A stretch of 64,000 nucleotides of DNA from Sycobia sp. Sy_11 (taxonomy: Eukaryota > Arthropoda > Insecta > Hymenoptera > Epichrysomallidae): assembly GCA_018907035.1 (NCBI GenBank), contig JACCIC010000225.1:539501-603500 (forward strand). The letters run 5' to 3'. The stretch's first letter is position 1. Each line of letters opens with the position of its first letter. Below the pieces are notes generated by a model. It was not told where the DNA came from. It ran no database searches and worked only from the letters and a program-made list of their open reading frames with translations. Shown here in pieces: positions 31,926-46,026 of the stretch. The translations under genes and the position numbers were made by a program.

Positions 31926-34900
31926 ATGGAAAGCAAGAGTTGCAACAATTTCATAAGCTATGTCGGTTTCGAGGAACATGAAATGCAGGTACTGAAACTT
32001 GAACTTCTTCAAAATTTTTAATTATATTTGATCTTAATCTCACCTGTCTTTAATGTTATCTAAAAAATACAATACAACCTGCAAAATATAGCGTGTAAAG
32101 TTTACTGCTCTACTGAGAAATAAAATTAAATAAAATTATAAATTTAAAGGAACCTTTTTTATACTACATTATCCTTAAAAAAAATTATTTTTGTAATGAA
32201 TATCAATAAAAATTAAATGAATGAACTATAAAAGAATATTTTAAGTTCTTTTGAAACAAGTAATTATCAAATATTTTTTTAATCAATTTCTAATATTTAT
32301 TTTTTACAGAATTTAGGTTCTAATAGGCAGAATTCAATAAGTGAAAATAGTATTAAATTATTATCAGGAGAAGCTGTTGTTGCAAAAGCTCAAAATGTTC
32401 TTATGTTTGAACCAGTTAGCGAATCAAAGCAAGGTATATCAGGAGTATTGTCAGTTACTAACTTTAAACTTACATTTGTCACAGCCGATGATAATGGAGA
32501 TGTAAGTAACCAATAATATTATTTCTTGTTATCTGAAACTATTTACAGATTGTTTTAAATTTTAAAATATTATGTAAAAAATAAAAAAGTTCAAGGTTCC
32601 TGAAAAATTCTTAATTTTTTTTTACATTTAATTGTTTTAAATTAAAAAACTTCAACATTTATTTATACATTTTTCATCTTAAATATATAATGATAATTTA
32701 TAATATTTTAGGATATTTATCAACAAAATCATCTGTATGGATATACAGATACTTGTTTATCAAATATTGATACCATTTACTTAATTGTCGGTGAAAAAAA
32801 ACGAAAACTTGTACCAGGGGCAATAGTTCCATCAAAAGTGAAAGGAATTTTTATAATATGTAAAGTAAGTAATTTTTTGTAAGTTTTTAACTAATTATCA
32901 AAATCAAGTGTATTTTAAATACTTCATATCTTGTAGAATTTAAGGACATGGTCATTTTCCTTCAAATTCTCACCTCTTGGAGATGGAAAAAATGTATTAA
33001 ATGCTTTACTTCATCATGCATTTCCAACTAAACATCATTTACTTTTTGCTTATGAATATAAGTAAGAATAATATTTGTTGCTATATTATTATTAATAAAT
33101 TTATATTTAAATATCATTTATGTTTCTCCTAGAGAGCCTTATTATAGTAGTATAGATAAAGAAGTGCGGCTATTTCGTAATATTACTGATTGGCAAGATG
33201 AATTAGATCGTACAGCTAATAAAGGTGTACATTTACAAAAAGGTTGGAGATTGTCAACAGTAAATTTAGAGTTCCAAATGTGTCCAAGGTAAAATTCAGA
33301 ATTTCATAAATACTTATTAATGATTGTTAATTCAAATAAATTTTCTGCATGATTTATTACAGTTTACCAGCTTATATAATTGTTCCCGCATCAGTAACAG
33401 ATAGTCAATTAGTTAAAGCAGCTCAACACTTTCAAGGTAGTAGACCACCGGTTTGGTCTTGGTCTAATGAACAAGGTGCTGCACTAGTTAAGATGTCTGA
33501 ACTTTGTCCAAGTATTACAGAGAGAACTCAAGAAAATATTATGCTAGAAAATATTCGAAAAAATCATCCGCGAAAAATACAACCAGTAATTATTGAATTA
33601 AACAAAGACATTAGTACCAAAGCTGTTACGTCAAGTTTTTCAAAATTTGTTTATTTATGTTCTCCAGGTGAGTTACTTATTTGTATAATTGGATTTTGAT
33701 TTTAAATAAAAAATGAATCATGCAACATTATCTACTTTTAGAAAGTGTACGACAATTTCTAATTCAAGAAAATAATTTTTATTCTTTGCTGGAAAACACG
33801 AAGTGGTTAAAATATGTGTCATATTGTTTGCAAAAATCAGTAGAAGCTAGTGAATTATTGAATGAAGGAGTACCTGTTATATTACAAGGTATAATAAAAC
33901 TTTTAGATTATTAATTAGAACATTTGTCTATTTTGTTCTTAAAAATCAAAAATATTTTTTCAATTGCAGAAGGTGCCGGTAGAGATGTTTGTTGCATTAT
34001 TTCAAGTTTGGTTCAATTACTATTAGATTCTCATTTTCGAACAATAGCAGGATTTCAAAGTTTATTGCAAAAAGAATGGATTGCTGCTGGGCATCCTTTT
34101 TGTGATCGTCTTGGTCTTCTCAAAAATGATGGCTCTGAAAAAGTAAGTGAATCAAAGCTAATGTAAATAAATAACAAAAACTTAGAGTATTAATTAGTGT
34201 ATTATTTAATGGTTTAGTCACCTCTTTTTTTATTGTATTTGGACTGTGTATGGCAACTATGCCAACAATTTCCTGCTGAATTTGAATTTACGGAAACATA
34301 TTTAACAACGTTGTGGGATGCAGCACATGTTTCAATTTTTGAAACTTTTATATTTAACTGTGAAAGAGATCGCATTAAAGCAGCTACTGTAAGTATTAAA
34401 ATATTTCTTTTTGATTAGTTTTATTATTCATTCAATCAATTAGACACAGTAACTCTCAAAATATACTTATTGAATTTATATTGACATTAACATTAAAACT
34501 TTTTAAGCCTTAATGATCAAAAAAATTACTAAAAGTTTACTTCTAATCAATAAAAAATTACAACAATTTTGCAGGATCCAAACACTCGTTTGCAGTTGCG
34601 AAGCGTATGGGATTGGAGAGAACAATTCAATGACCATGATATTCTCCTGTTCCACAACCCACTTTATAACTCTCCTCATTTGTCCTACAATGAAGCTCCA
34701 TCACCAAAGCATAAATCTAATTTTCTTAAGCCCTTATACAAGATATCCTGCTTAGAGCTATGGTCGCAATGTTATTTTCGCTGGATACCCCATTTAGTTA
34801 TCAACAACGGTGGCCGCACTCAAATTGAGATGTACGCCAGGCTTCTGCAGAATGATGTTGCACAGCTACAGCTTGATGTGAATGGTGGTGTTGGCAGTAA

Positions 34901-35084
34901 CGACTTGCCAGCTTCACCTGTCGACAAGATATCTACGTACCTGCTGCAAATGAACATAAACAGCTTTTATCCATTTAGCAACAAGAAGTCTGGTAACACC
35001 GTCAGTACGCCTATTATTAACACGTCTTTTATCGCAGGCGAGAGCTCAATTGATGCTCAAAGTTTACTCACAGCCCCCGACTGA
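31926..35084 (+). CDS. MTMR10: Myotubularin-related pseudophosphatase, MTMR10/12-like (664 aa, 10 exons)
   Basis: Exons: 31926-31988, 32310-32501, 32712-32864, 32937-33061, 33133-33288, 33363-33667, 33742-33888, 33970-34142, 34218-34388, 34575-35084. They total 1995 nt, all with GT/AG borders and a closed frame. Residues about 38-180 form the PH-GRAM lipid-binding domain (KLLSGEAVVAKAQNVL; LHHAFPTKHHLLFAYEYK). The phosphatase-like domain follows (GSRPPVWSWSNEQGAALVKMS; SLVQLLLDSHFRTIAGFQSLL; KEWIAAGHPF). At the catalytic loop (about 376-388), where active myotubularins have HCxxGxxR, this reads ILQEGAGRDV, with no Cys nucleophile or Arg. That fits the catalytically dead MTMR10/11/12 group, which act as adaptors for active 3-phosphatases. 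Somewhat shorter than vertebrate members. Whether it is closer to MTMR10 or MTMR12 is not settled. Confidence 0.92.
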
Positions 35085-38000
35085 TAATTTCATTGGTTAA
35101 CCATTGCCTTCATATTCTCAACTTTTACATTTTACTTCTAGAATTTTATTTTCTTCTACAATTTTGTTTTATTTTATCCCACGAACGTAACTGCTTTAAA
35201 CAATCTTAACAATAACACTGTTTGGCCTAAGATAATTAAATATAGATTGTGAAAATGGCTTAAGTTTTTAAGAATCATAAAAATTTTTTTTGAAACTTAA
35301 ACAAGGTTGACTGATTATTAATAATTGTAATAAATATATAAATCTCGATTTCTTATTTATTTCGTTATTGAGACTTAGATAATAGATTTTTATCTTTCTT
35401 TAATACGTTTTAATATAATGTAAAAAGCAAAAATTAAAAAAATTTTAATATACATGATTGAAAAGTATGCAAACAAAATTGTATACCTAGAAAATAGTTA
35501 CTAAATATTATATAAACTGTTCACATTAAAAATTTTTTTATTGGATCACATTTCTTTGCTTATATTGTAAAGTTTTAAAATGTGTGTTCTTTTATCAAGC
35601 TGCATTGAGTTATTTTTATGCAAAAAGAATCATGTAAATAAAAATTGTTTCAAATAAGATTAGAACAGTAGAAAACCGCTAATGATAGTTCTTAATATAT
35701 ATGATTAAATTAAATGTTTGAACTTTTTTACAATACTATTGACTAACACTATATACTCCTAATAAACTTCATCAAAAAATGAAATTTATTATAAGATATG
35801 CAAATAACATTGCTTTTAAATAAACCAAAGTTAATTTTTTCCGTGAATATGATTTACTACATTGATTAGTAGCATATTCACGTCAAAAATTGTTTGAATC
35901 ATTATTTGTTGTAACTATTAGGTGGCTTTAAGATGAATATTAACTAGCATATTAAATTTACTGCTACTTGTTATGAAGATTAATTAGAAGATTTAAAAAA
36001 ATTTTATTTTATTTGCGAAGTAATTATATGTAATGTGAGTAAACTGTGTGGCCATTGCATTAATACACAATAAGTTAGATTATAGGTACTTTTTGAAGTT
36101 CAAAATAATGTGTAAATCACAATTAAGATTTGTAATTATATTTTGTGACGTTACAAACTGATTTTTCTACTACTAAATAAATAATTGATCTTTGATGGTT
36201 GAAAGCTGCTTTAAAACTATGGTAAATATGCAAAGTATTACCAAGATTTTGCCTAAACATATTGTTTACGACCCCCATCGAATATACTTGGATTTTTAGT
36301 AGCTTCGAATTACACAACTAACTGCCATAAGAACTTTACACGCGTCCTTTTGAGCTGAGACGGTCTAAATACCAACATAAATACAAATTACACCCTCTTT
36401 AATAATGTATTCATTATTTTATGAATCAAATCCATAATAAATTTTCTATTTATTGCTATTGTATATATACATGTGTTTCTATTGGTATATTCCTTTGATT
36501 ATGCGTATAAACGATATTGTAGTTTATTCAGTTCAATTTGAATTTAGCAATGAATGATTGGGTTACCACTTTTTTCAACAACTAAAAATCTATTTGAGTT
36601 ATAATATTTTTTCACACTTCCTATAGGCTATTAGTTTTTCTTAATTTAGTTGATTTACATAACTAGTCATCTAATTTTTTTTTCTAAAAACTTATTTTTT
36701 AAAATGACAAATTTATTTCTAATAATCATTGGCTTATTTGCTTACTTTTTATACTTGTATTATCTGTAGCCATCAAGAAAAATTCACATTATATTCCATT
36801 AATTTATTTTTATTCTGTCTAGTAAAAGATCTTTCTTCAAAAACATATTAATTTAAACCTACAATTTGCCTTTTTTGCTTAATTCATTTTACATCATTCA
36901 TGAAGATTTATCTTTATGGAATTTGTCCATAAATACATATTTAACTTTTATCGAAGAGTACTTGTATACACTTGATCCTAGCTCTGCCGCTGATTCTTAT
37001 TTTAAATCACCTCGTTCTTCTACCAAGTCTACATATATTACACTATTGGTGTTTATTTCTAGCCAGAGATAATAAAACGGCTTGATTCTTAATAGTCCTT
37101 AACGTCTAATAGTGCAGAATACAATTTTAAAATCGCAGTCTAAAAAGAAATTCTATCCTTGCACCAACTACCAATAGATATAGAAAACTAAAAGAGAAGC
37201 GGATCATTTGCTGCAAATGAGACTGTATTTTTGACAATAATCTGCTCCCTAGTAATAACGAGGCGTATTGTCAAATTAACATGATATATATAATATTATA
37301 TCGTAAAGATGAATATAATTTTTTTTTACAATAACAAACATTACAGTAACTTTGTCCTCGAATTTTTCCCTTTTTTTGAGTTTTTTTTTTTAATTCTCTG
37401 AACCGGGCCATGTAAATAGTTCAAATTTACCTGGTTTTCTCAATTCAGCCGTCAGTGGCTCTTGCAGATAGACATCTGTTGTTAAGATAACAAGGTAGAC
37501 TGAAAATATTATTACTTTATTTTCTTTTTAATTAATCCTTTAATTATTTGCGACATTAATCTTTTCATGCATCGTTCTTCCTTCCTTTTCTTATTCCTCG
37601 AAATAATATGCCAAATACTTAAATGAAGTGAATGCCTCCATTTTATCCGAAAAATGCTATCGATACTTATTATTGATTATTTATTCCTAGAAGAATAATT
37701 ATCAATCTTTAAATTAATTTCAGATTTTGTAATAAATCTCTTTTTCTACCATCTAGACTAACTTTTCTAGACTAAGTTTCCAAGAACCCAATAGCGTTGT
37801 TCAGCCCTTTTTAATCGTAAAATAAAAAACTTAGTCCCCTCTGTTTTTGATCCGGTTCTGTCGCTCTTCGCTACATCCTTGCATTCCCTCTCGGATCGCG
37901 CATCGGAGCTTCAATCGCATCGTGCACGAAGAATGAGGAAGGCTCAGTATTAAGTCGACAAAAGAAAATACAGTTCCAGATATATATATATTTAGAATCT

Positions 38001-41000
38001 GTAAGCAATAGAGATTCTCTACCATCCCCTCCATCTCCATTTTTAGACTTTTACCGCGCTTAACTATCCCTTATTATAGCGAGCCTTTTTCATCCCTTCC
38101 TCCACCTAAACGCTCTACACGCCCAATCCCTCGACGGTACTCGATGAATACTAATCGCGTAAATATTAATTTTACGTGATCCTCAATATCAGAAGTTCGC
38201 GGCCAGCATCCTTTGACATAAACCGATAATGGAAGTTGTCCAGTATCGTCTCGGCTCAAAGTTCGCAATCCCGTTGTTCGATTTGTGCATTACTGCTTTG
38301 ACCTTGGGCGATATTCCAGAAAGATATTTAATGGGGGTCTGTTTGTTCGCATGCAGTGTATTACTCTCGTTAAAATTTCAATAAATTCCTTTGAAAAGCA
38401 ATTAGACACACACGTGCAAACAAATAGTTTCAGTTACGAGTAAAATCTTTTGTGCACTTTTCGAGTATTTATTTAATTTTTAATTTTTGTAGATATAATG
38501 GGAACTTATTTGAAATTTCATTTAATTATTTATAAAATAAATTTATTAATATTAACAATGATTGTAAGAAGCTTTGAATTTCAATTTATTGAATGTACGT
38601 TAGACAATGCGCGACGTCACAATCTATAAATATTTTGAACCTTATTATAAATATATGTAAAAACAAGTGTATGATTCAAAGCATATATATGTAATGATTT
38701 AATCGTTTATTTATATTTGCCTTTAAATAAAAGAGTTGTGGTTATTATCATGCATTTGTATAAGTGTAAGTTTTCGCGTTTTGAGATTTATTGTAAAGCG
38801 ACTGTTGTTAATATAAATGTGACGTCTCGAGACCGATATTGTACGCTCATCGAACCTGTACCTTTTTACGTCTATATATTCTTATAATTTATTTGTATTT
38901 ATTTTCAACGAGAGCTTATAGAGTAGTGATAAAAGTTCAAATCATGTTAAAATTTGAAAATCTAATTTTGTCAACTATTTTTTTAAAAATAATAAATAAA
39001 TTTCTTAAAAGACGATATTTTTTCAACAATGTCTGTTTTTTTTTAATTATCGATTTGAAACCTTGCTTTGTGAACATAAATTTTAGTGCCAATTTAACAA
39101 TTATTGTTATTCATTATTCATTTCATTTGTTTTATAAAAAGCACACGAATAAATTAATTTTTTATAATTAGGCGATAATGGCTGCATAAAGATTTCTAAT
39201 GATGCCATTAACTTTATAGGAATGTTTTGAGTGTCTTAAGAAAGTAAAAAAGTAAAAACCCGATCCAGATGCATTCCAATAACACACCTTTGAACAAATA
39301 GAAAATGTCACAAAAAATTTTACAATCGAAGGTTTAATAAGTGGCTGAAAGAATACAGTTTGAAATATATATATTTACATTCTGGTACTTTATGTCATAA
39401 AAATATTAGGAAAAAGCTTTATTAATGAAAAACAATCTTATTTCAGATATGAAACATAATTTATAGTGAAGAATTTCTGACTTGCTTTCGTACTAAGAAG
39501 TATATTATTTCGTAGTTCTGAACGATCTCCCTTAGTGTTAAAAATTTTTTTTTGAAATATGCTAATGTAGCAATTCAATATTTATAACAATGACACGAAT
39601 GGACTGCAAAATATGTCAGACAATTAATTTTAAACTAAATAAATAAATTAATACATTTTCTGATTAAATAACTTATTACATCGCGCACTAAGAAAAATTA
39701 CGGAACGGTTTGTTCTACAAGTATGACTATATGAATAAGTATGCTGTAATCTATATCCACCGGTAGTGCAGACGCACAAAAACTTTTACACCGTACTACT
39801 TATATTACGTATAATTTCAGTTATTAAGAAGGTGGTGAAAAGACGAAGAATTAATATAACTTTTTTATAATAAAAAATTCTTGACTTTTAAACATATATT
39901 GAAGAAAAAAATTATTTTTTATGGGAGAATAAGAAGAAAGATCTATTGAACACTATATTAGATTTCTTCATAAATATATACATCGCTAATCGAGAGTGCA
40001 TCCTCTATTAAAAAAAAGCTTGGCTTTTTTTTATAAGAGGTGAGAGACACAAACAATCTAGGTGTCTTTCTGATTAACTATTTATGCTCCAATCAGCATT
40101 CTCTAATATTATGGTGAATCGAAGTGAATTTAGAAAAAAACTATTATGACGATTTATATTTTGTAACTTTCTTAAGGTTTAGCAATTTTTTAAATTTTTG
40201 TAAAAACTGTCTTATTAGTAAATATGATTAATTATAATTTGTACCACACAAAAAGTATACTTCAAAGGTAAGTTTCAATAATTCAAATTTTCACAAAATA
40301 ATAAATACATATGTGATTACTTTTTAAATTTCTTTTTAACAGAATAATAAATATTTATGTATATTTAATACCATATTTTTTGCATGGCCCCCATTAAAAG
40401 CAATATTTATACCATCAGAATTATCTTCAAATATTCAACGCGACCCTCATAATGTCAGGACTATAGCAAGTTATACATACAGTCGTTTTTTGATAACTTT
40501 CGAGATTTAAAAGCACTGGATACGTTTGAGAAACCATATTTACTTCCTATAATTACGTTGCCGCTGATCCGTGGGATTGGATTTGGCGACATCACCGTAG
40601 ATCGATAGGAGAATGGGAGTTCTCAATTGACATTATAAGCTTAATAAAAGTTTCAAGATAAAGAATACAAGGAGCATTAAAATTATTTTGTATTATTATA
40701 ATTGTTATTTGATGCACGTGTATTATACAAATCATTTTATTGTACATGATAATGCAATGCAAATGGTTGTTTTTTTTATTATTGCAATGTATATTCAGTT
40801 AAATTAATAAATATTTTTTTATTGGTCTTACAGTCCAATCAATATTTGTTAATTTGTATATGGGCAGTCGACATAAGTACAATTAAATTATATCCAGTTA
40901 TATGAATAACTAGAAATACGCAAAAATATAATATTTATATAAAACCTTCGATGGAAATTAGCAAAATATAATTTATGCGGTGGGTCGTTTTAATCGTCCT

Positions 41001-41780
41001 ACCTGATTTTCTGATGATCTAAACAAGGTAAAAATAATGGTTTAAACAAAAGTTGAAAGAAACAGAGGGGAAATGATCTTATTTTGAGATATATTTTCAA
41101 GGTTATTTAATGGTTAAAATGAATAATTTAATTAAAAATATCTACTTTTGATTCCAGATTCGAAAATACCAAAAGTTCAAATGAGCATCAAATTTACGAA
41201 TTGAAACTTTCCACTTAAATATTTCAATGAAAATATGATGGAAAAAATTCGTAAATCTGACCTTACGGGGGTTTATCCGGTTGGAAACGTATCACCAGGA
41301 CACGGAGTCCCTTGATTAAGCGCTATCTATTGCGCGCTCTACTGCACTTCCTTTCTTACAAAAAAAAAAACGATTTTATACATCTATACAGACGCACATA
41401 AATAAACTATATATATGAAGCGTTTTAGTTTTGCAAAAAAACGCAAATTACATCTTCGAAGTTATACACTCAAGTGTTCTTTTGTACATAACCCATTCCT
41501 TAAGACTTAAATTTTTGATAAAATACTTAAATTTTCATACTTCGATAAGGGTTAAACGAGGCTCCTTTATCTGATAATATGAAATAAATAATAACTTCAT
41601 TTACAATCTTAGAGCATAGATGTAGACATGAAGGTGACGCATTAAATGAAGAAACGGAGGACAGTTTCGTACTGCGCGAGAGAAATCGATAATGATTTTA
41701 TGTATCACTTTTTTTGATAATCAAAATTTACTCTATTTAAATGGCGAAATTGATCAATATACTTTTCATAAATAAAATAA
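35085..41780. other. 3' UTR of the MTMR gene, then AT-rich non-coding DNA
   Basis: Several AATAAA signals (for example near 35636) could end the MTMR transcript. Beyond about 36.1 kb I see no gene. The frames at 36866-37072, 38074-38268 and 38839-39171 lack family resemblance. A slightly more GC-rich stretch at 37840-38330 stands out but reads as non-coding. No well-bounded transposon is visible. Confidence 0.45.
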
Positions 41781-42004
41781 AATAATTCAACGGTAAACAT
41801 AGTTAGCTGTAGGTTCGAAACGAGTGAAGCGTCACTCGCCTCATAAATATAAAAATTCGAAGGGAAGTTCGAACAGAACAAGGTTTGTGAACCTCATTTC
41901 TGAGACTGACTCGCTACCACGGCAATTCAATAGCGAACGAAAACAAGGGTTGCGTTTTTCTTTGGCTCAGCCGGTATCCGGCTTCGGTCTAGCCGGGGAG
42001 AGTT

Positions 42005-42830
42005 TGTAACGCGGGAAATGCGTTACAACACGTCTGCCGAAATGAGACATCGGTTATATCTATATGATTCGATATTTAACATATTAGTATATGTGGTGTC
42101 TTCATTACTTGACCACATTACCCGCTAGTCGTGAGCCATACCGAGCGGAGATGGGTGGGGGAGACATACTCTTCCCCGCTACGCCGTTTCGAGAGGGCCG
42201 CGGCCGGTGTCGGGGCTAGAGGATTTTTCCTCTCCCTTCCTCTTCGGAGCTCGAGCGAGCAACAACTCTTCTTTTCGGGAGCCCGAGCGAGCAGCAGCTC
42301 TCGCTTGGAGCTATCTTTCGGCGCGAAGCAGCCAATAAACGAGACCGCCACAAGCCATCGACGGCTAGCAAGCGGTGAGGGTGACCTCCATTCCCCGTGC
42401 ACGAGGACCAGCGCAAGTCCCGTGCGAGAGGCAAGCCGAAGAACGTAGAAGTTAGACCGGGAATCGTCATCCCGAGACGCCTGCCACGGCGTACGAGCCA
42501 TCGCCGAGGAGTGAGGGGCGAGTGGAGAGCGTGGGGTAAGTGCTCCTTCTCAGTACCGTTCTCGAGCCAAGATTCCATGAAATCGACAGGGAACCGCTCT
42601 GAGATCACGAATAGGTAAATAAGTTTCGTGTGAGCTCGATTTGGCGCGTTCGCGACGGTTGCATCGATTTCATCCACACCGCGTGGAATCCGCCACCCTG
42701 GAGAGCCTGTCGAGGCTATCTACCTAGCGCGGAGCTCGCCATCAGGCAGTGCCGCGTGACCGACGGGAACGAAAAACAAGCTGCGTACAGCTCGAGCTGA
42801 GAACCGTGTCTCAGCTGGCGCCCAACAAAG
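42005..42830 (+). mobile_element. Possible LTR plus primer-binding site of a retroelement
   Basis: A GC-rich block starts with the palindrome TGTAACGCG...GCGTTACA and has TATA-like sequence near 42055 and an AATAAA near 42331. It ends at CTCA (42813), two bases before TGGCGCCCAAC (42816), a typical primer-binding-site start. If read as LTR, the length is about 810 bp. The overlapping frames at 42118-42677 on both strands are compositional. No gag or pol follows, so this could also be unrelated GC-rich sequence. Confidence 0.35.
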
Positions 42831-43004
42831 ACATCGCCGGTCCGCATGTAAAAGTATTATATAATTATTAAATAAACATTTTATTATTAGTAGAGGAAAG
42901 AGACGCCTAGTTAAGTATACCCTCCCTTCCAGCATTTCAGGAGGATGAACTCCGTCTGAATTAAGGTAAGATCTATATTTAAAATAACCGACGCAAGTGC
43001 GCGT

Positions 43005-43068
<64 letters not shown>

Positions 43069-44080
43069 CACACAATACATACCAATTTTATTATAACTAC
43101 TAAACATTTTTTATGATATTTTCTTACGTTTACTTGATATGAATACAATCTTTTGTGCTTTAGTCAAATTTACTTTATAGGTTTGGAGTACCGTTTTTTA
43201 AACGATAAAGGTATGGCGGAAATACTGATGCAGGTGAGCAAATCGCTCTACACAAGTACCCAAGGTTCATGAAAGGATTCTAGAAGGATTTGTGAAAGAA
43301 CTCTTAGAATCATTGTCTAAGTCTTCTTTCAAAAACCTTTCTATTATTCTTTCAAAATCTTTTCGTTGGAAGTTTTCGACAGGATATGAGAATATTTAAA
43401 ATTCATTAAGAATTTATAAATGTAATCTTGAAATGTTTATTAAAGAAGCCGTCAACTTTTTTCGTTGCAGAATACTTCCAAGTTTCTTTCTGAAAAGGAG
43501 TCTCGTAGTCATTTTGAAAGATTCCATTGAAAGAATTTTGAAAAAATACTTGAATTCTTTTAGAAGGACACAAGCGGACTGTGTAATGTCTGCTCTAGTA
43601 AAATGACAAAAGCTGGTGAAAGTATATTAATGAATATATAATCCTAAAAATATTTCACATAAGAATTTTGAAAAAATTTATTGTCCTGTTTGGTAGGAAA
43701 GAAACAGATGTATGAACCTTTCAGGATTATCTCATTATATGTTTTTGGATAATTCTCATATTCTTTATTTTTTCTGTAAGAAAATTATCAAAATCATTTC
43801 GCGCTCCGTGGAACGCCCTTTTCAATACTCATGGGGATTCAATAACTCTCCGCATGAGCTTAAAGATTTACAATAGTATAAAATGCTAGTATTCCCGTGA
43901 AATGTCAATAAAATTTAGTTGATGAAGGATTTCGTTTCTTTAGGCGCGCACGAGAAGCCTTTAAAAAATTTAGGTATACCAAAATTGCGACAGGTCTCAT
44001 ACTACATGAATTTGATCAATTTCAGTTATGCAGTATAAATAATATATGCTCATATTTCTAATTGATATATTATATATTTG
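42831..44080. other. Non-coding interval with (AT)n and AAGGATTCT-rich sequence
   Basis: It includes (AT)n at 43008-43065. At 43240-43580 there is a stretch dense in AAAGGATTCT and AGAATTCTTTC words, resembling the repeat at 50.4-51.4 kb. No gene is seen. Confidence 0.5.
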
Positions 44081-44099
44081 AGAAAGAGAGAGAGAGAGA

Positions 44100-44139
<40 letters not shown>
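44081..44139. repeat. (GA)n microsatellite
   Basis: About 59 bp of GA, with one GGG interruption, lie just left of a foldback element. Confidence 0.95.
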
Positions 44140-44143
<4 letters not shown>

Positions 44144-44225
44144 GTATTTAGTTGTTGCATACTTCGGATCGCTGTTTGCTTGAGAAGATTAATATTATAT
44201 AGGCTAAACTTCTGAAAAATACCCA

Positions 44226-44750
44226 TACCCAATTTTGCTGAAACTTTGTTCATTTTTGTTCTTTGGGGTTCTGGTTACAAATATCGTGGCGGAATCTAAC
44301 TTTCCATGATGAAATCCATATAAAAGCATAAAAATGATGTCTTTTTGCACTGAACTCAAAAAATATAAAAAATTTTAAAAAATAATTCCAGCAAAAGTTG
44401 TACATCTCCTCAAAATACATATTTTTTGTTTTATACATTTTTTTGGTGCAAGCGATAATTCTGGAGAAAAACTTACATCTCGGGATCCTCTGAAGCATCG
44501 GCGGTGGTGTGGATGTATCTACGTTCCGCTCTCCAAATACTAAAAAATTATTAGAACAAAAAAGACGTATTTGAATGATTTCTATAACATTTGATTGAAA
44601 TATTAAAAAAAATGTTATTATTTTCCGAGAGAAAACTATAATTTTTATAGTTTTCGTCATGAAAATTAAATTTCCGCCAATAACCACTCTGATATTCATA
44701 ATCAACACCCCAAAAAATGTAATTATACAAATTATTAGCAAAATCGGGTG
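44226..44750. repeat. Foldback/MITE-like element, copy A, long imperfect inverted repeats
   Basis: The left end ACCCAATTTTGCTGAAAC...CTTTGGGGTT matches, inverted, the right end ACCCC...AGCAAAATCGGGT over about 100 bp. This includes a TTGGGGTGTTG-like core and a GGCGGAA...CATGA block. Length is about 525 bp. The 163-aa minus frame within it has no known motif. Copy B lies at 61181-61505. Confidence 0.65.
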
Positions 44751-45041
44751 TTAGATATATATATACTAGTTGTATAAATGCTCATGTATAATCTGAAATA
44801 ACAGTATTTAAGAAACTAAAAAAATTAAAAAATCTAAAAAAACTACTCTTCTGGAATAGATGTATAAAAAATCCACAAGTATCAGAATACGTATGACTAT
44901 CTATACATAAAACAAATTTAAATGATTTGCCATTTAAAGGAATTTAATCAGACCCTATTAATAGAAAATCAGCATTGCTTAGCGAAGGGGAAAATTTCGG
45001 ATCCAGGTAGCATTCCGACCGAGAATGTCCTTGATAAATTG

Positions 45042-45093
<52 letters not shown>

Positions 45094-45977
45094 CTAATAA
45101 CTAACTAAATATACACTAGAGATACACGTTTCAATCTAATCGACTTTATATTTCTAAGCCCAGTAAACTAATTAAACTCGTTTTATATTAACGCTTGACT
45201 TGACAACAGCTATAAAAAGGTATTATTATAAAATGGATTACGAAATTTGTAGAAGTACGCTTATATACATATGGTCAGCTTATATATCGTATGAAACACG
45301 TATTATAGATCTAGCTTCGATACTTCATTTGCATTATAAACAATTAAATATATATGAATCGTGCGTTTTATCAGATTGCCTATCTTTTTAACATATTGGT
45401 CTATAGGTATTTTTAGTTTTAACAATTAATTTAAAAAAATCTTTACATCAAGATACATTTTTTTCATCAGAATAAAGTCTCATGCATTTTAAATAGCTAG
45501 GACAATAGCTGCATTATGGAAGCAGTTTTCATAAATGTAAATAAATTAAAATTAATATCATGACTGAAAATTCTTTGGAAGTATATTGTATTAAATGTGA
45601 TTGACATAATTATAATATAAATGTTAAAATATCATAAAATTAAATACGATTATGATGAAATCAATAAACGGAGATAAAAGCTTATTTCTGCAATCGTTTA
45701 AATCTATAATTTCATAATTAAATTTTGTGTATTTTGTAATATAATAATTTCAATTTCTTAAATTTAGAAAGCTGCAATTTGATATACAAATGCTATTTAA
45801 TAAAATATTTTTTCTATCTTCATAACAAAATACCTCTAAATTATGTATAAATTTTCCAAAAAAATATAAGATAATTTTTTTAAACTCTGAACCAATATGT
45901 ATATGTATACATATTTTAAACTCTGTACCAATATGCAATCTGTTTTTACAAATCACTTTTTCAAAGTAATATCATAC

Positions 45978-46026
<49 letters not shown>

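Noticed and set aside
42118..42677. Overlapping ORFs of 105-153 aa on both strands
   Set aside because: High GC removes stop codons; no motif. The block looks more like an LTR or leader.
44250..44741. 163-aa minus-strand ORF
   Set aside because: Coincides with the foldback element; hydrophobic Ile/Phe bias reflects AT content.
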